A model generated the notes under the pieces. It was not told the origin of the DNA and searched no databases. It was given only the letters and a program-made list of their open reading frames with translations. Both the position numbers and the translations under genes were made by a program. From positions 1-56,265 of the forward strand of contig DCAW01000121.1 of assembly GCA_002313895.1 (NCBI GenBank): a DNA stretch of 56,265 bases, written 5' to 3'. Shown piece by piece: positions 25,921-35,483 of the stretch. Origin of the DNA: Dehalococcoidia bacterium UBA1123 (lineage in GTDB: Bacteria; Chloroflexota; Dehalococcoidia; Lucifugimonadales; UBA1123). The first letter of the stretch is position 1. Every line of letters starts with the position of its first letter.

Positions 25921-27201
25921 GTGCCGAAAATCGCTTTCATCGGAGCGGGGAGTGTCGTGTTCACCAGAAGGTTGTTGGGCGACGTGTTGTCGTTTCCATC
26001 ACTCGCCGATTCAAAAATCGCGCTCATGGACATCGACGCTGAACACTTGGAGTTGATCTCAGGACTGGCAAACCGCCTGGTCACAGATTCGAAGATCGGA
26101 GTTCAGATAGAAGCCACTAATGATCGCGTTAAGGCTCTGGAGGGCGCAGATTTTGTGATCACGACTATTCCTGTCGGAGACGATGACGGTGTGGCCAGGG
26201 GCATACCTCAGCGCCTGGGAATCGACCAGGCTGTGGGGGACACAATTGGCCCAGGCGGAATCATTAAGGCATTGAGAACAGTTCCCGAGCTGCTGGACAT
26301 CTGCCATGACATGGAGCGGCTTTGCCCTCACGCCTGGTTGCTAAATTACGCCAATCCAATGGCGATTGCTTGCTGGGCGATCGGCGAAGCCACAACCTTC
26401 CCCAACGTCTGCCTGTGCCACAGTGTTCAAAACACAACCCGCCAACTCTCGGAGTACATCGGCGCTGACCAGTCTGGGATGTCCTACTGAAAGGCGGGAA
26501 TAAATCACATGGCATGGTTCCTTAAGCTCGAACGAAACGGCGTTGATGCCTACCTAAACCTCTTTGAAGCCATGGACGACCCTCAAAAAATTTCCATGGA
26601 TACCGTTCCGTTCGAAGTGTTGAGGCAGGCGGAATATTTCGTCTCAGAATCGACCCGGCACATGTCAGAATACGTCCCATACTTTCAGGGCGACCCGATC
26701 AGAATGGAGCGGTTCAACCTAGCGCCATTTGATCTTGGCGCCCGCGCCCAGCAACTAAGAGTCGACGCGCATTACGAAACGATCCACGAAGAGTTGGAAT
26801 CCGACGCTCCGATGGTGGCTCAACGCACCAATGAGTATGCGGCGTACATCATTGACTCGACGGAGACCGGGACACTCAAGTAAGTGAACGTAAACGTAAA
26901 AAATACGGGGTTGGTTCCTAATTTGCCCGATGTATCATGCGTGGAATTGCCGTGTTTGGTCGACGACACCTGCGTTCACCCATGCTCCGTAGGAGAGCTT
27001 CCAGAGCAGTGCGCCGCTCTGTTTCAGACCAATATCAACGTCCAGCGATTGACGGTCAAATCAATATTAGAGCAGAATTGCGAGGCCGCGATTCATGCTG
27101 CCATGCTCGATCCGCTAACGTCCTCCAAACTCGCGATGCGCGAAATACGCTCAATGATGAACGAAATGTTCTCCGACCAGCTTGAATTTATCAATTCTTA
27201 A
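25921..27201 (+). pseudogene. Alpha-galactosidase/alpha-glucosidase, GH4 family, broken by two in-frame stops
   Basis: NAD- and metal-dependent GH4 glycosidase reading in a single frame of 427 codons. The N-terminus has the dinucleotide site GAGSVVFTRRLLGDVL, then NYANPM and the metal-binding CHSVQ. Codon 190 is TGA where the family has tryptophan (a one-base change from TGG), just before AGINHMAWFL, which holds another metal ligand. Codon 321 is TAA in place of an Arg/Lys position. After both stops the protein similarity continues without any frame change (NTGLVPNLPD, the VELPCLVDDT block and MLDPLTS). The GTG start at 25921 lacks a strong ribosome site. It leads the sugar-catabolism gene set. 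Gene decay, sequence error or readthrough are all possible; the fragment before the first stop would be inactive. Confidence 0.85.
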
Positions 27202-27275
27202 ACTTTTTTGAGTTTTGGTTTAGTAACGCAACCAACTATTTAAAGCAAATCCACTTAATCACAGGAGACGAAATA

Positions 27276-28022
27276 ATGCCTAACACCCGAAAAAACAAGA
27301 TTCTCGCCAAGAACCGTGATGGCAAACTAGGTGTAGGCTTAGGGCTTGTTTTCCCAAGCGCCGAGTCAATAGGGCTTGTTGGCCTGTTGGGAGGATTCGA
27401 CTTCATAAACCTGGATGGCGAACATGGCCTGTTTTCTCCCGAGTCGATCGACGAAATGGTCCGCACAGCCGACGGATACGGGCTGACAGTGACGGCCCGT
27501 GTTCCAAACATTCAAAGTTCGACCATCAACCTGTTCCTCGACCGCGGGGTGATGGGCATACTCGGTCCTCACGTCGAGACTGCCGCACAGGCAAAGCAGT
27601 TGGTTGATGCTTGCAGGTTCGTGCCAGAAGGGCAACGTTCCTGGGGCGGCGGGCAGGGCACTTTCTACAACGATGGCCGACTACTGGATCAGCCAGGGCT
27701 GAAGAGAACCGAATGGATGGCGGCGACGAACAAAGAGATGATCGTATCGGCGCAGCTTGAGACAGCGTTATCTTTCGAGAACCTTGACGAAATCCTTGCC
27801 GTCGATGGAATCGACGCGTTTGCGTGGGGTTCCAACGACCTTGCTCAGTCGATGGGACTTCCTGGACAACCAGACCATCCCGACGTCAAAGCCGCGGAAA
27901 CGTCTGTGCAAGACCGGATACATGCTGCTGGTCGCAAGATGGCTTGGGACATGCAGACTGCCATAAATCTGCCATCACTAATCCTCGACGGAGCAGAAGC
28001 ATTCGCCAAGGCGAACGCATAG
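27276..28022 (+). CDS. HpcH/HpaI aldolase family protein (2-keto-3-deoxy acid aldolase-like)
   Basis: Class II, metal-dependent pyruvate aldolase of 248 residues in a TIM barrel. It carries FINLDGEHG (the glutamate region that binds the metal), VRTADGYGLTVTARVP with the key arginine, and MGILGPHVE. SAQLET supplies another ligand and WGSNDLAQSMG closes the site. Relatives cleave 2-keto-3-deoxy-sugar acids or 2,4-dihydroxy-hept-2-ene dioate to pyruvate and an aldehyde. AGGAG precedes the ATG. It stands between the GH4 remnant and a zinc dehydrogenase and fits the last step of a non-phosphorylative sugar pathway. Confidence 0.9.
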   Translation: MPNTRKNKILAKNRDGKLGVGLGLVFPSAESIGLVGLLGGFDFINLDGEHGLFSPESIDEMVRTADGYGLTVTARVPNIQSSTINLFLDRGVMGILGPHVETAAQAKQLVDACRFVPEGQRSWGGGQGTFYNDGRLLDQPGLKRTEWMAATNKEMIVSAQLETALSFENLDEILAVDGIDAFAWGSNDLAQSMGLPGQPDHPDVKAAETSVQDRIHAAGRKMAWDMQTAINLPSLILDGAEAFAKANA

Positions 28023-28105
28023 TTATTTTCCTATCACCGAACCCGTGATCCGTCGCCTGGTATTGTTTGCGTTGGATCAACATTTGGCACGAAGAGGAGA
28101 CCGCA

Positions 28106-29146
28106 ATGACAACGATGACAGCCGCATTTTTCGACGGCAAAGGCAAGATGGAACTTCGCGACCATCCGAAACCTGTAGTCGGCCCAGAAGACATCATCCT
28201 GAACGTCAAGGCCACTGGAATATGCGGCTCTGACCTCCAGATGAATATGGACAAGGACGCTCCCGACAAATTGCCTGTTGGTCACGAGGTTGCTGGCATC
28301 ATTGAAGAGATTGGGGAGAATGTCGACCCCAAGCTGCTGGGACAGCGTGTTGCTGTCGAGATCATCGGCCATGGTCGCGCCTGCACTACCTGCTGGTACT
28401 GTCGGCAGGGCCAATTCAAACTGTGCACAAATATGGCCCCGCCTGAAGGCGGCGGCTTCGCTGAGTTCATGAAACGCAAGGCTATCGGTTGCTATCGGGT
28501 GCCGGATTCAATGAGTTGGGAGGAAGCCGCGCTGGTCGAGCCTCTGGCGGTGTCGATACACGGTGTTCGTCGCGGGGATATGAAGGGCGGAGAAGTGGTT
28601 GCGGTCCTGGGTTCCGGAACCATCGGATTGACCGCGATTGCCGCAGCCAAGGCGCTGGGCGCAGAAAAGGTATTTGCGACGGCCCGGTATGAACAACAGG
28701 CGACGTTGGCGAAACAGTTGGGGGCGGATGGGGTTCTTCCGGACGACGGCCCCGCATTCTGGGAAACGATCGCTGACGCCACAGACGGTCGGGGTGCCGA
28801 TGTGACCATCGAGACGGTTGGCGGTTATCAATCAGCGACGATGCATCAGGCGGTGACGGTCACGCGTGACCAGGGCCGGATCGTGGTCATTGGCGGATTC
28901 CGGAGGCCCTTTGAGTTTAATTTCCTGACGCCGATGATTAGCGAACAGTCGATAATCTTCAGTTCATGCTATGCAGTGCTGGAAGGTCGCCATGACTATG
29001 AATTGGCCATAGACATGATCGCTTCTGGCAAAGCGCCCATCGAGCAGATGGTGACTCACACTTACGGCTTGGACCAGATACAACAGGGATTCGAGACTTC
29101 TTACGACAAGTCGACTGGCGCAGTCAAAGTGCAGATACTCCAGTAA
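28106..29146 (+). CDS. Zinc-dependent medium-chain alcohol/sugar dehydrogenase
   Basis: A 346-residue MDR enzyme. The catalytic zinc is bound by GICGSD, GHEVAG and later residues; the structural zinc by four cysteines in RACTTCWYCRQGQFKLC. The NAD site is VAVLGSGTIGLTAI. Relatives include sorbitol, threonine and galactitol dehydrogenases. The chosen ATG (28106) has GAGGAGA upstream and begins 12 residues before the conserved start of the family; 13 further in-frame codons upstream are ignored. It is between the aldolase and the aldo/keto reductase in the same direction, so oxidation of a sugar or sugar alcohol is likely. The exact substrate is unknown. Confidence 0.92.
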   Translation: MTTMTAAFFDGKGKMELRDHPKPVVGPEDIILNVKATGICGSDLQMNMDKDAPDKLPVGHEVAGIIEEIGENVDPKLLGQRVAVEIIGHGRACTTCWYCRQGQFKLCTNMAPPEGGGFAEFMKRKAIGCYRVPDSMSWEEAALVEPLAVSIHGVRRGDMKGGEVVAVLGSGTIGLTAIAAAKALGAEKVFATARYEQQATLAKQLGADGVLPDDGPAFWETIADATDGRGADVTIETVGGYQSATMHQAVTVTRDQGRIVVIGGFRRPFEFNFLTPMISEQSIIFSSCYAVLEGRHDYELAIDMIASGKAPIEQMVTHTYGLDQIQQGFETSYDKSTGAVKVQILQ

Positions 29147-29194
29147 TCACAAACCTTGTGCGGGCCCCGACGCCTGAGTTTTAATGAAAAACAC

Positions 29195-30145
29195 ATGGAA
29201 TACAGAAACTTTGGAGACTCGGACCTCAAGACATCGGTGATCGGGTTCGGCGGATGGCCGATGGGCAAGGGTCACTATGGCTCATTTGATGAAGACGAGG
29301 TCGTTCGCGCAATCCATGCGGCTATCGATAGTGGCATCACTCTATTTGACACAGCCGCCGTTTACGGCTGGGGCGAGGGCGAAAAGCTTCTCGGCAAGGC
29401 CCTCAAAGGCAAGCGTGACCAGGTAGTCCTAGTCAGCAAGGGCGGCCTATTCGGGGACGAAGCAGGAGCGGCTTCCCAACGAAATAGCTCGAAAGAACAC
29501 CTCTCTGATGGCCTTGAGGAGAGTTTGCGAAATCTCCAGACTGACTATATGGACCTGTATCTAATCCACTGGCCTGACGAATCGCGTCCGTACTCCGAGC
29601 CGATGGAGGCGTTCGCTGATTTCAAGAGCCAGGGTGAAATCCGACAGGGCGGAGTCAGCAACTTCACGCCAGCCATGATGGAAGAGAGCAGAAACACATT
29701 CAAAATAGTGACAAACCAGGTCGGCTACCACCTGTTCGATTTCCGGCCGGAAGCTGAGAACATGCCATTTTGCCGCGAGAATAACATGGGCATCATGGCC
29801 TACGGTTCTCAGGCTCACGGTCTGCTTACTGGAGCGATGTCGCCGGAGACGAAGTTCGAGGATGATGACTGGCGCGGAAGCCTTATGGCATTCGGCCAGT
29901 CACTGTTCAAGGGCGAAACGTTCCTGGACAACCTTCGCAAAGTCGACGCCTTAAAGGAAATCGCCGCATCCCGAAATATGAGCATTGCTCAACTGGCCCT
30001 GTCTTGGGTTATTTCTGAGCCTGTCGTCAGTGTCGGGCTGGTCGGCGCTCGACCGCCCGCTGAGATTGAAGAAAACGTCAAAGCCGCCGACTGGATTATG
30101 ATCGAATCCGAACGCGAAGAGCTAAGGGCCGTGCTTACCGGTTGA
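29195..30145 (+). CDS. Aldo/keto reductase
   Basis: A 316-residue NAD(P)H-dependent TIM-barrel oxidoreductase. The catalytic set is visible: D and Y in LFDTAAVYGWGEGE, K in LVSKGG and H in YLIHWP. The NADP-binding end (PVVSVGLVGARPP) matches the family. Start is ATG at 29195, directly before EYRNFGDSDLKTSVIGFG; the upstream in-frame TTG extension has no support. The ribosome site is weak. It follows the zinc dehydrogenase and converges with the IlvD/Edd gene. Relatives act on L-fucose, arabinose or other aldoses, which suits the neighbourhood. Confidence 0.9.
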   Translation: MEYRNFGDSDLKTSVIGFGGWPMGKGHYGSFDEDEVVRAIHAAIDSGITLFDTAAVYGWGEGEKLLGKALKGKRDQVVLVSKGGLFGDEAGAASQRNSSKEHLSDGLEESLRNLQTDYMDLYLIHWPDESRPYSEPMEAFADFKSQGEIRQGGVSNFTPAMMEESRNTFKIVTNQVGYHLFDFRPEAENMPFCRENNMGIMAYGSQAHGLLTGAMSPETKFEDDDWRGSLMAFGQSLFKGETFLDNLRKVDALKEIAASRNMSIAQLALSWVISEPVVSVGLVGARPPAEIEENVKAADWIMIESEREELRAVLTG

Positions 30146-30167
30146 CGCGCGAGCCACTACCATAATA

Positions 30168-31877
30168 TCAACCGGCTGAAAAATCCTTCCTCAAGAAGTC
30201 GAAATCGCATCCCTGGTCGGCTTGGAGGATGTGTTGGGCGAACATCCAGCCGTAGCCTCGTTCAAACGGTTGCTTCGTCGGCGGCGACTCGGAAAGCCGC
30301 CGCTGAATCTCGCGGTCTTCGACTAGCAGTTCCAGGCGGCGATTCGGAACATCTAGAGATATGGTGTCTCCGTTTTGCACAGCCGCTAGCGGGCCACCCT
30401 TGGCAGACTCTGGCGTGACATGCACCACTACGGTCCCGAACGCAGTGCCGCTCATGCGAGCGTCGCTCAGGCGGACCATGTCTCGAACTCCTGACGCCAG
30501 TATCTTTTTGGGCAAGGGCAGGAATCCCCACTCCGGCATTCCGGGCGCTCCTATCGGGCCACTGTTTCGCATCACTAGAACGTCATCTGGGTGAACGTCG
30601 AGGTTGGGGTCATCTATTCTTGCGGCCAGATCGTCGTGGTCCTCGAACACAATTGCACGGCCCTGGTGAGTCAGCAACTCAGGCGAGGCTGCGGTGGGCT
30701 TGATAAGCGCTCCGTCGGGTGCGAGGTTGCCGTTTAAGAGCGCCAAGCCGCCTTCTGGGTCCAATGGGGCATCCAATGATTTCACGACGTCTGGATTGTA
30801 ATTTATTGCGCTTGCAATATTTGCTCCCAACGATCGTCCGGTTACCGTCATCGCATCGGCGTGCAACAGAGGACTTATCTCTTTAAGCAGAGCCGCCAAC
30901 CCTCCTGCATACTGAAAATCCTCCATCAGGTATTGGCCCGAGGGCTTCAAATTGAGGATGAACGGCGTGGTGCGGGATAGATCGTCGAACACGGAAAGTG
31001 GCAGATCAACGCCCAATCGACCAGCGATGGCGGTTAGATGGACGATTGCATTCGTCGAACCGCCGATAGCGTGCATCGTGCGAATCGCGTTCTCCATAGC
31101 TGGGCGCGTCATGATCTTCGAGGGCGTGAGTCCTTGTTCAACAACCCGCATGATCTGACGTCCGGCGGCTTCCGCCAGACGTGCGCGGCCAGAATCGACG
31201 GCTGGGATTGTTGCGTTGCCGGGGAGGGCAATGCCCATCGCCTCGGCCATCGCCGCCATCGTGGATGCCGTGCCCATCACCATGCAGTGGCCAGGACTGC
31301 GAACGATGCAGGTCTGAAGCTCTGACCAGTCCTCCTCGGTGATGCGCCCCGCGCGAAGCTCAATCTCGTAGCGCCTGCAGTCAGTGCAAGACCCCAATTC
31401 TTCGCCTCGCCAGTTGGCCTTCAACTGCGGCCCTCCAGTGACCAGAATTGCCGGGATGTCGGCACTTGCCGCGCCCATCAACAGCGCCGGGGTTGTCTTG
31501 TCACAGCCACCCAACAAAACGACTCCATCTAGCGGATTGGCCTTGATCGACTCCTCAACGTCCATGCTCATGAGATTACGATAAAGCATGGTCGTGGGGC
31601 GCATGTTGTACTCACCGAGGGACATCACCGGAAACTCCATAGGATACCCGCCTGACATCCAGACTCCGCGCTTGACGGCCTCGGCCAGTTCGCGAAGGTG
31701 AGCGTTGCAGTGAGTCAACTCGCTCCAGGAGTTGCAAATGCCGATAATAGGCTTCCCGCGATACGACTCAGTCTCGTGGCCCTGAGCCATGAACGCGGCT
31801 TCTCGAAGCCAGCCGTAAAGCTCCGGCGTGTCGAACCATTCTCTGCTCCTCAGGGGATTTCCGTTCGGACGTTCCAT
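30168..31877 (-). CDS. IlvD/Edd family dehydratase (probable sugar-acid dehydratase)
   Basis: Iron-sulfur dehydratase of 569 residues. The cluster and metal sites appear as ICNSWSE, GGCDKT and SCTDC; the late LSDARMSG and the APGMPE block are conserved throughout the family. Members act on dihydroxy-acids in valine/isoleucine synthesis or on sugar acids such as arabinonate, xylonate or gluconate. The WFDTPELYGWLREA opening and the company of a 2-keto-3-deoxy acid aldolase and sugar dehydrogenases favour a sugar-acid role. It points toward the sugar genes from the other strand, ending 22 bp from the aldo/keto reductase. Branched-chain amino-acid synthesis remains an alternative. Confidence 0.9.
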   Translation of the reverse strand: MERPNGNPLRSREWFDTPELYGWLREAAFMAQGHETESYRGKPIIGICNSWSELTHCNAHLRELAEAVKRGVWMSGGYPMEFPVMSLGEYNMRPTTMLYRNLMSMDVEESIKANPLDGVVLLGGCDKTTPALLMGAASADIPAILVTGGPQLKANWRGEELGSCTDCRRYEIELRAGRITEEDWSELQTCIVRSPGHCMVMGTASTMAAMAEAMGIALPGNATIPAVDSGRARLAEAAGRQIMRVVEQGLTPSKIMTRPAMENAIRTMHAIGGSTNAIVHLTAIAGRLGVDLPLSVFDDLSRTTPFILNLKPSGQYLMEDFQYAGGLAALLKEISPLLHADAMTVTGRSLGANIASAINYNPDVVKSLDAPLDPEGGLALLNGNLAPDGALIKPTAASPELLTHQGRAIVFEDHDDLAARIDDPNLDVHPDDVLVMRNSGPIGAPGMPEWGFLPLPKKILASGVRDMVRLSDARMSGTAFGTVVVHVTPESAKGGPLAAVQNGDTISLDVPNRRLELLVEDREIQRRLSESPPTKQPFERGYGWMFAQHILQADQGCDFDFLRKDFSAG

Positions 31878-31933
31878 TCAGAATTTTCTCCATCTCGGTC
31901 ACATATTAGATTCATCCGCCGGCCAGAATCCGG

Positions 31934-32587
31934 CTACGATTCCGTCGTTTGCGGTTCAGACTGCTTGACGGGTTGTTCGGCCTGGATTTGAGCGTCCATC
32001 CATCGCTTTAGCGCATCCAGTCCAGGTGGGGCGACATAAAATACCTGAATATCGGATGGGAACTGGACACGATGATCTTCTCTGATGAACAGCGCCGCAG
32101 TCTCTCCATCTTGAAGCGTTTCGCCGATTCGTTCGCCGATTCTGTCGAATCGCTGCTGAAGGGTGTTGTTGAAGCCTTCGATTGCCATGGTCGAGATTTT
32201 CTGAGACATCAGACCAATCGACAAGATTCTCTGCCAGTCGATATGCTCCTCGACTACCTCTCGATCCTCGGCTGCTTCCAGCGTTGCGGATCCACTCCGC
32301 ATGGCCTGGATGAACACGGAGCCGTGGGGATTCAGTGACTCCAACATAGCAACCGCGTCATCGTCTTTGACATAAATCATCTCGTGATAAATTCGGCTGA
32401 CCTTACCCAAGCTTCTTTCCAGATTCGCGATGGCGTCTCGAACCTCGGACCAGTAACGCTCCAAGTGTGCAACGCCTTCCTCAGGGATACCTGGCGGAAG
32501 GACGTAATTGGGCACGAGGAATATCTTCCTAGTGCCGTCGTATTGTGTGGCAGACGGTTTTTCGAATTGAGATATCGGTTGCGTCAT
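31934..32587 (-). CDS. Hypothetical protein
   Basis: I do not recognise this 217-residue protein. It is soluble, rich in acidic residues and helical, with a strand-rich beginning (RKIFLVPNYVLPPG) and a clear block near the C-terminus (ETAALFIREDHRVQFPSDIQVF then PPGLDALKRW). The Gln/Glu-rich tail looks disordered. No cysteines or obvious catalytic motif are seen. The ATG has only a weak site (AAGGTG). It lies 93 bp downstream of the formate dehydrogenase large-subunit gene and 56 bp before the IlvD/Edd start, on the same strand, so it could be transcribed with either. Confidence 0.7.
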   Translation of the reverse strand: MTQPISQFEKPSATQYDGTRKIFLVPNYVLPPGIPEEGVAHLERYWSEVRDAIANLERSLGKVSRIYHEMIYVKDDDAVAMLESLNPHGSVFIQAMRSGSATLEAAEDREVVEEHIDWQRILSIGLMSQKISTMAIEGFNNTLQQRFDRIGERIGETLQDGETAALFIREDHRVQFPSDIQVFYVAPPGLDALKRWMDAQIQAEQPVKQSEPQTTES

Positions 32588-32680
32588 GGCGAGGTTGCAC
32601 CTTGTGAGTCGATTGCGTCAATTTCTCTCAAGAGTATATAACGCTATGTGCCCGAGGTTCGAGTGTCACGGAGGTGAAAA

Positions 32681-35431
32681 TTAGACCCTCACCCGCCGCC
32701 TTCGACCGTCGGAGACGACTTCGCCATTTACTAGCTTATCTACGCGCACCGCGCATACCTTGTATTCGGGAATCCTGGAGGTTGGGTCCAACGCGGGATT
32801 CGTCAAGTAATTGGCGGCGTGTTCCTGGAGCTTTGCGAATGGGACAAACAGTTCACCCGGAGCCTGTTTATCACTAAACAGAGCTCGTGCCTCCATGTCC
32901 CCTCTCCGAGAGCGAACGCGAACCCAGTCGCCATCGTCGATTCCATACTTTTGGGCGTCTTCAGCATTAATGGCAAGCTCAAGCTCTGGGGACCGAGCCA
33001 TCAAATTCGACGCTCTCCGGGTGATCGTCCCGCCGTGCCAGTGATACAGGATTCGTCCGGTGTTCAGGATCAGCGGGAAGCGTTCCGTGGGAACTTCGTC
33101 AGCCGCAGGCCCTTGATCGAACGCAACGAACTTGGCCTTCGGTCCCCTCGGAAAATCAGATTCGTAGAGGTATCGGGTACCGGGATGGTCAGAAGTCGGG
33201 CACGGCCATTGAATCCCGCCTTCCTGCTCCAACCGATCATAGGTGATGCCACCCATGATGGGAGTCAGGCCTGACAATTCGTCGAATATTTCCGAGGGGT
33301 GCGAATAGTCAAACTCGTGCTTAAGCTCCAGTCCCAGCTTGTCGCTGATACGTCGCCCTAGCTCGCCGATGATGCCCCAGTCCGGCCTGCTGTCGCCAAC
33401 AGGCTCGATCACCTTGCGGACACGCTGGACTCTGCGTTCGCTGTTGGTGAAGGTGCCGTCCTTCTCGGCGAATGTGGTAGCGGGAAGCACAACATCAGCG
33501 ATCTGAGCAGTTTCGTGAAGGAATATGTCCTGCACGACGAGGAAGTCCAGTTTCTTGAACGCGGCCTCGGCATGGGTGAGATCGGGCTCGCTCAATAGCG
33601 GATTCTCTCCAACCACGTACATGGATTTTATGCGACCGTCATCCATCGCCGTGACCATATCGGTAATGACCAGGCCATGCTCCCTAGGGAGTGGCTGGTT
33701 GCTCCAAGCATTTTCAAACTTGGAGATTGTGTCATCACTCAACACCTGATATCCGGGGAACGAGTTGGGTACACATCCGGCATCTCCGCAACCCTGAACG
33801 TTATTCTGGCCTCGAAGCGGGGAGATTCCTGACCCAGGCTTACCCAACTGACCGGACACGAAAGCGAGATTGAGGAGTCCGTGAGCGTTTGCGGTCCCCA
33901 TCGTGTGCTGCGTGACACCCATGCCCCAGATGAGGCATGACCCACTGAAAGGCGGTTGGGCATACATCCGGGCCGCGTTGGCGATATCGTTGGCTCGAAC
34001 CCCTGTGATTCCTTCGGCGTATTCGAGGGTGTACTTTTCAACCACTTCGCGCCACTCGTCGAAACCTTCGGTGCGGTCATCAACGAAACTGGTGTCTGCC
34101 AGCCCCTCGTCGAGGATTACTTTGGCCATCGCATTCAACAACGCCACGTCGGTTCCCGGACGAGGCCTGAGCCAGATGTCGGCGTAGTCGCACATATCAA
34201 TACGCCTGGGGTTGATGACTATCAGTTTCGCGCCGCGTTCGACTACCGCTCGGCGCATCCGAGAGGCCGCAACCGGATGGTTCGATGTAGCGTCAGAACC
34301 CACGACTACCAGACAGCCAGCCTCCTCATAGTCGACGTAGCTGTTAGATGTCGCTCCGCTTCCCAGGGCCGTCAACATCGCCTCGACGGAAGGGGAGTGG
34401 CATAAGCGTGTGCAGTGATCGATGTGGTTGCTCTGCATTATCAGTCGGGCGAATTTCTGTTGGATATAGCCATCCTCGTTGGTTGCTTTGGCAGAGGCCA
34501 GAGTGCCGAAAGCATCGCCGCGATATTTGATCAAGTTGTCAGCGACATACTCCATCGCCTCTTCCCAACTCACCGGTGTCAGTTCTCCGTCTTTGCGAAT
34601 CAGAGGAGACTTGATCCTGTCTTCATGGTTCACGAACGAGAAACCGAACCTGCCTTTGACGCACAACATTCCGACGCTTGAGAGGTTGTCAGGGTCGTCT
34701 TCGATCTCGATGATTTGGTCTTTGGCGTCCACTTTGGCCTTTATTCCGCATCCAACTCCGCAGTAGGGGCAAGTCGTTGTGACGGTTTTGATCTCTTGGG
34801 CTGGCGCGAACTTTACGTCTATGGCGCCTGTGGGGCAGGACGCAAGGCACGAGCCGCAGGTGGTGCAAACGGACTCTAGCAAAGGTTTGTCCATGAATGT
34901 GCCGATACGCGAAGATTGTCCGGCGCCAAGAAAATCGATGGCTCCAATAAATTGATGGCCATCCTGGCACGCCTGGGCACATCGGCCACACAAGATGCAG
35001 GAGTCCATAGCGATGTTGAAGACCGGGTTGCTATCGTCGACGGTTTCGCGCTCGCGAGGCTCCCACCGGGATTTATCTATGTTGTAATGATTCGCGGCGA
35101 CCGAAAGCTCTTGGAAGTCGCTGGGGCCGTCCTGAACATTCTCACCGACCATCGACAACGTCAACTCTACGACGCCGCGACGAATCGAGTCCAGTTCAGG
35201 AGTATCGGTCCAGATCTTCATGCCATCCGATGCCGGAGTCGAACACGAAGCCGGGTATCCTCGGACTCCCTCGATCTGCACTAGGCAGGTCCGACATGCG
35301 CCGATGGCCTTCATGTCAGGGTCTTTGCAAAGCTGCGAGATGTAGGTTCCCGAGATGTTGACCACGTCCAAAACCGACGAGCCCTCGGGGGCGTCGATCT
35401 GGTTGGCGTTTATCGAAAGGGTGATACTCAT
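32681..35431 (-). CDS. fdsA: NAD-type formate dehydrogenase, large (alpha) subunit
   Basis: Molybdenum or tungsten bis-MGD enzyme of 916 residues that interconverts formate and CO2. Domains in order: a 2Fe-2S ferredoxin domain (C35, C46, C49, C63), a NuoG-like 4Fe-4S region and paired 4Fe-4S motifs (CILCGRCAQAC and CTTCGSCLASC), another 4Fe-4S at CPYCGVGC, then the pterin-binding body and C-terminal cap. The active-site metal ligand is a cysteine (Cys344 in LCHSPSV), not selenocysteine. Following histidine and later arginine regions fit formate dehydrogenases. It forms a unit with the two flavin/iron-sulfur genes upstream (37534 to 35484), giving an FdsGBA-like soluble NAD-linked enzyme. FdsC- and FdsD-like genes are not seen. 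Confidence 0.92.
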   Translation of the reverse strand: MSITLSINANQIDAPEGSSVLDVVNISGTYISQLCKDPDMKAIGACRTCLVQIEGVRGYPASCSTPASDGMKIWTDTPELDSIRRGVVELTLSMVGENVQDGPSDFQELSVAANHYNIDKSRWEPRERETVDDSNPVFNIAMDSCILCGRCAQACQDGHQFIGAIDFLGAGQSSRIGTFMDKPLLESVCTTCGSCLASCPTGAIDVKFAPAQEIKTVTTTCPYCGVGCGIKAKVDAKDQIIEIEDDPDNLSSVGMLCVKGRFGFSFVNHEDRIKSPLIRKDGELTPVSWEEAMEYVADNLIKYRGDAFGTLASAKATNEDGYIQQKFARLIMQSNHIDHCTRLCHSPSVEAMLTALGSGATSNSYVDYEEAGCLVVVGSDATSNHPVAASRMRRAVVERGAKLIVINPRRIDMCDYADIWLRPRPGTDVALLNAMAKVILDEGLADTSFVDDRTEGFDEWREVVEKYTLEYAEGITGVRANDIANAARMYAQPPFSGSCLIWGMGVTQHTMGTANAHGLLNLAFVSGQLGKPGSGISPLRGQNNVQGCGDAGCVPNSFPGYQVLSDDTISKFENAWSNQPLPREHGLVITDMVTAMDDGRIKSMYVVGENPLLSEPDLTHAEAAFKKLDFLVVQDIFLHETAQIADVVLPATTFAEKDGTFTNSERRVQRVRKVIEPVGDSRPDWGIIGELGRRISDKLGLELKHEFDYSHPSEIFDELSGLTPIMGGITYDRLEQEGGIQWPCPTSDHPGTRYLYESDFPRGPKAKFVAFDQGPAADEVPTERFPLILNTGRILYHWHGGTITRRASNLMARSPELELAINAEDAQKYGIDDGDWVRVRSRRGDMEARALFSDKQAPGELFVPFAKLQEHAANYLTNPALDPTSRIPEYKVCAVRVDKLVNGEVVSDGRRRRVRV

Positions 35432-35483
35432 TAACGCAGTTCCTGTTCAATCGGTCTTAGGTTTGAATCACACCGGGCGAATG

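Noticed and set aside
26488..26490. TGA in the GH4 gene as a selenocysteine or recoded tryptophan codon
   Set aside because: The family has tryptophan, not a redox cysteine, at this site, and a second stop (TAA) follows later. TGA also ends normal genes in the window, so TGA-to-Trp recoding is excluded.
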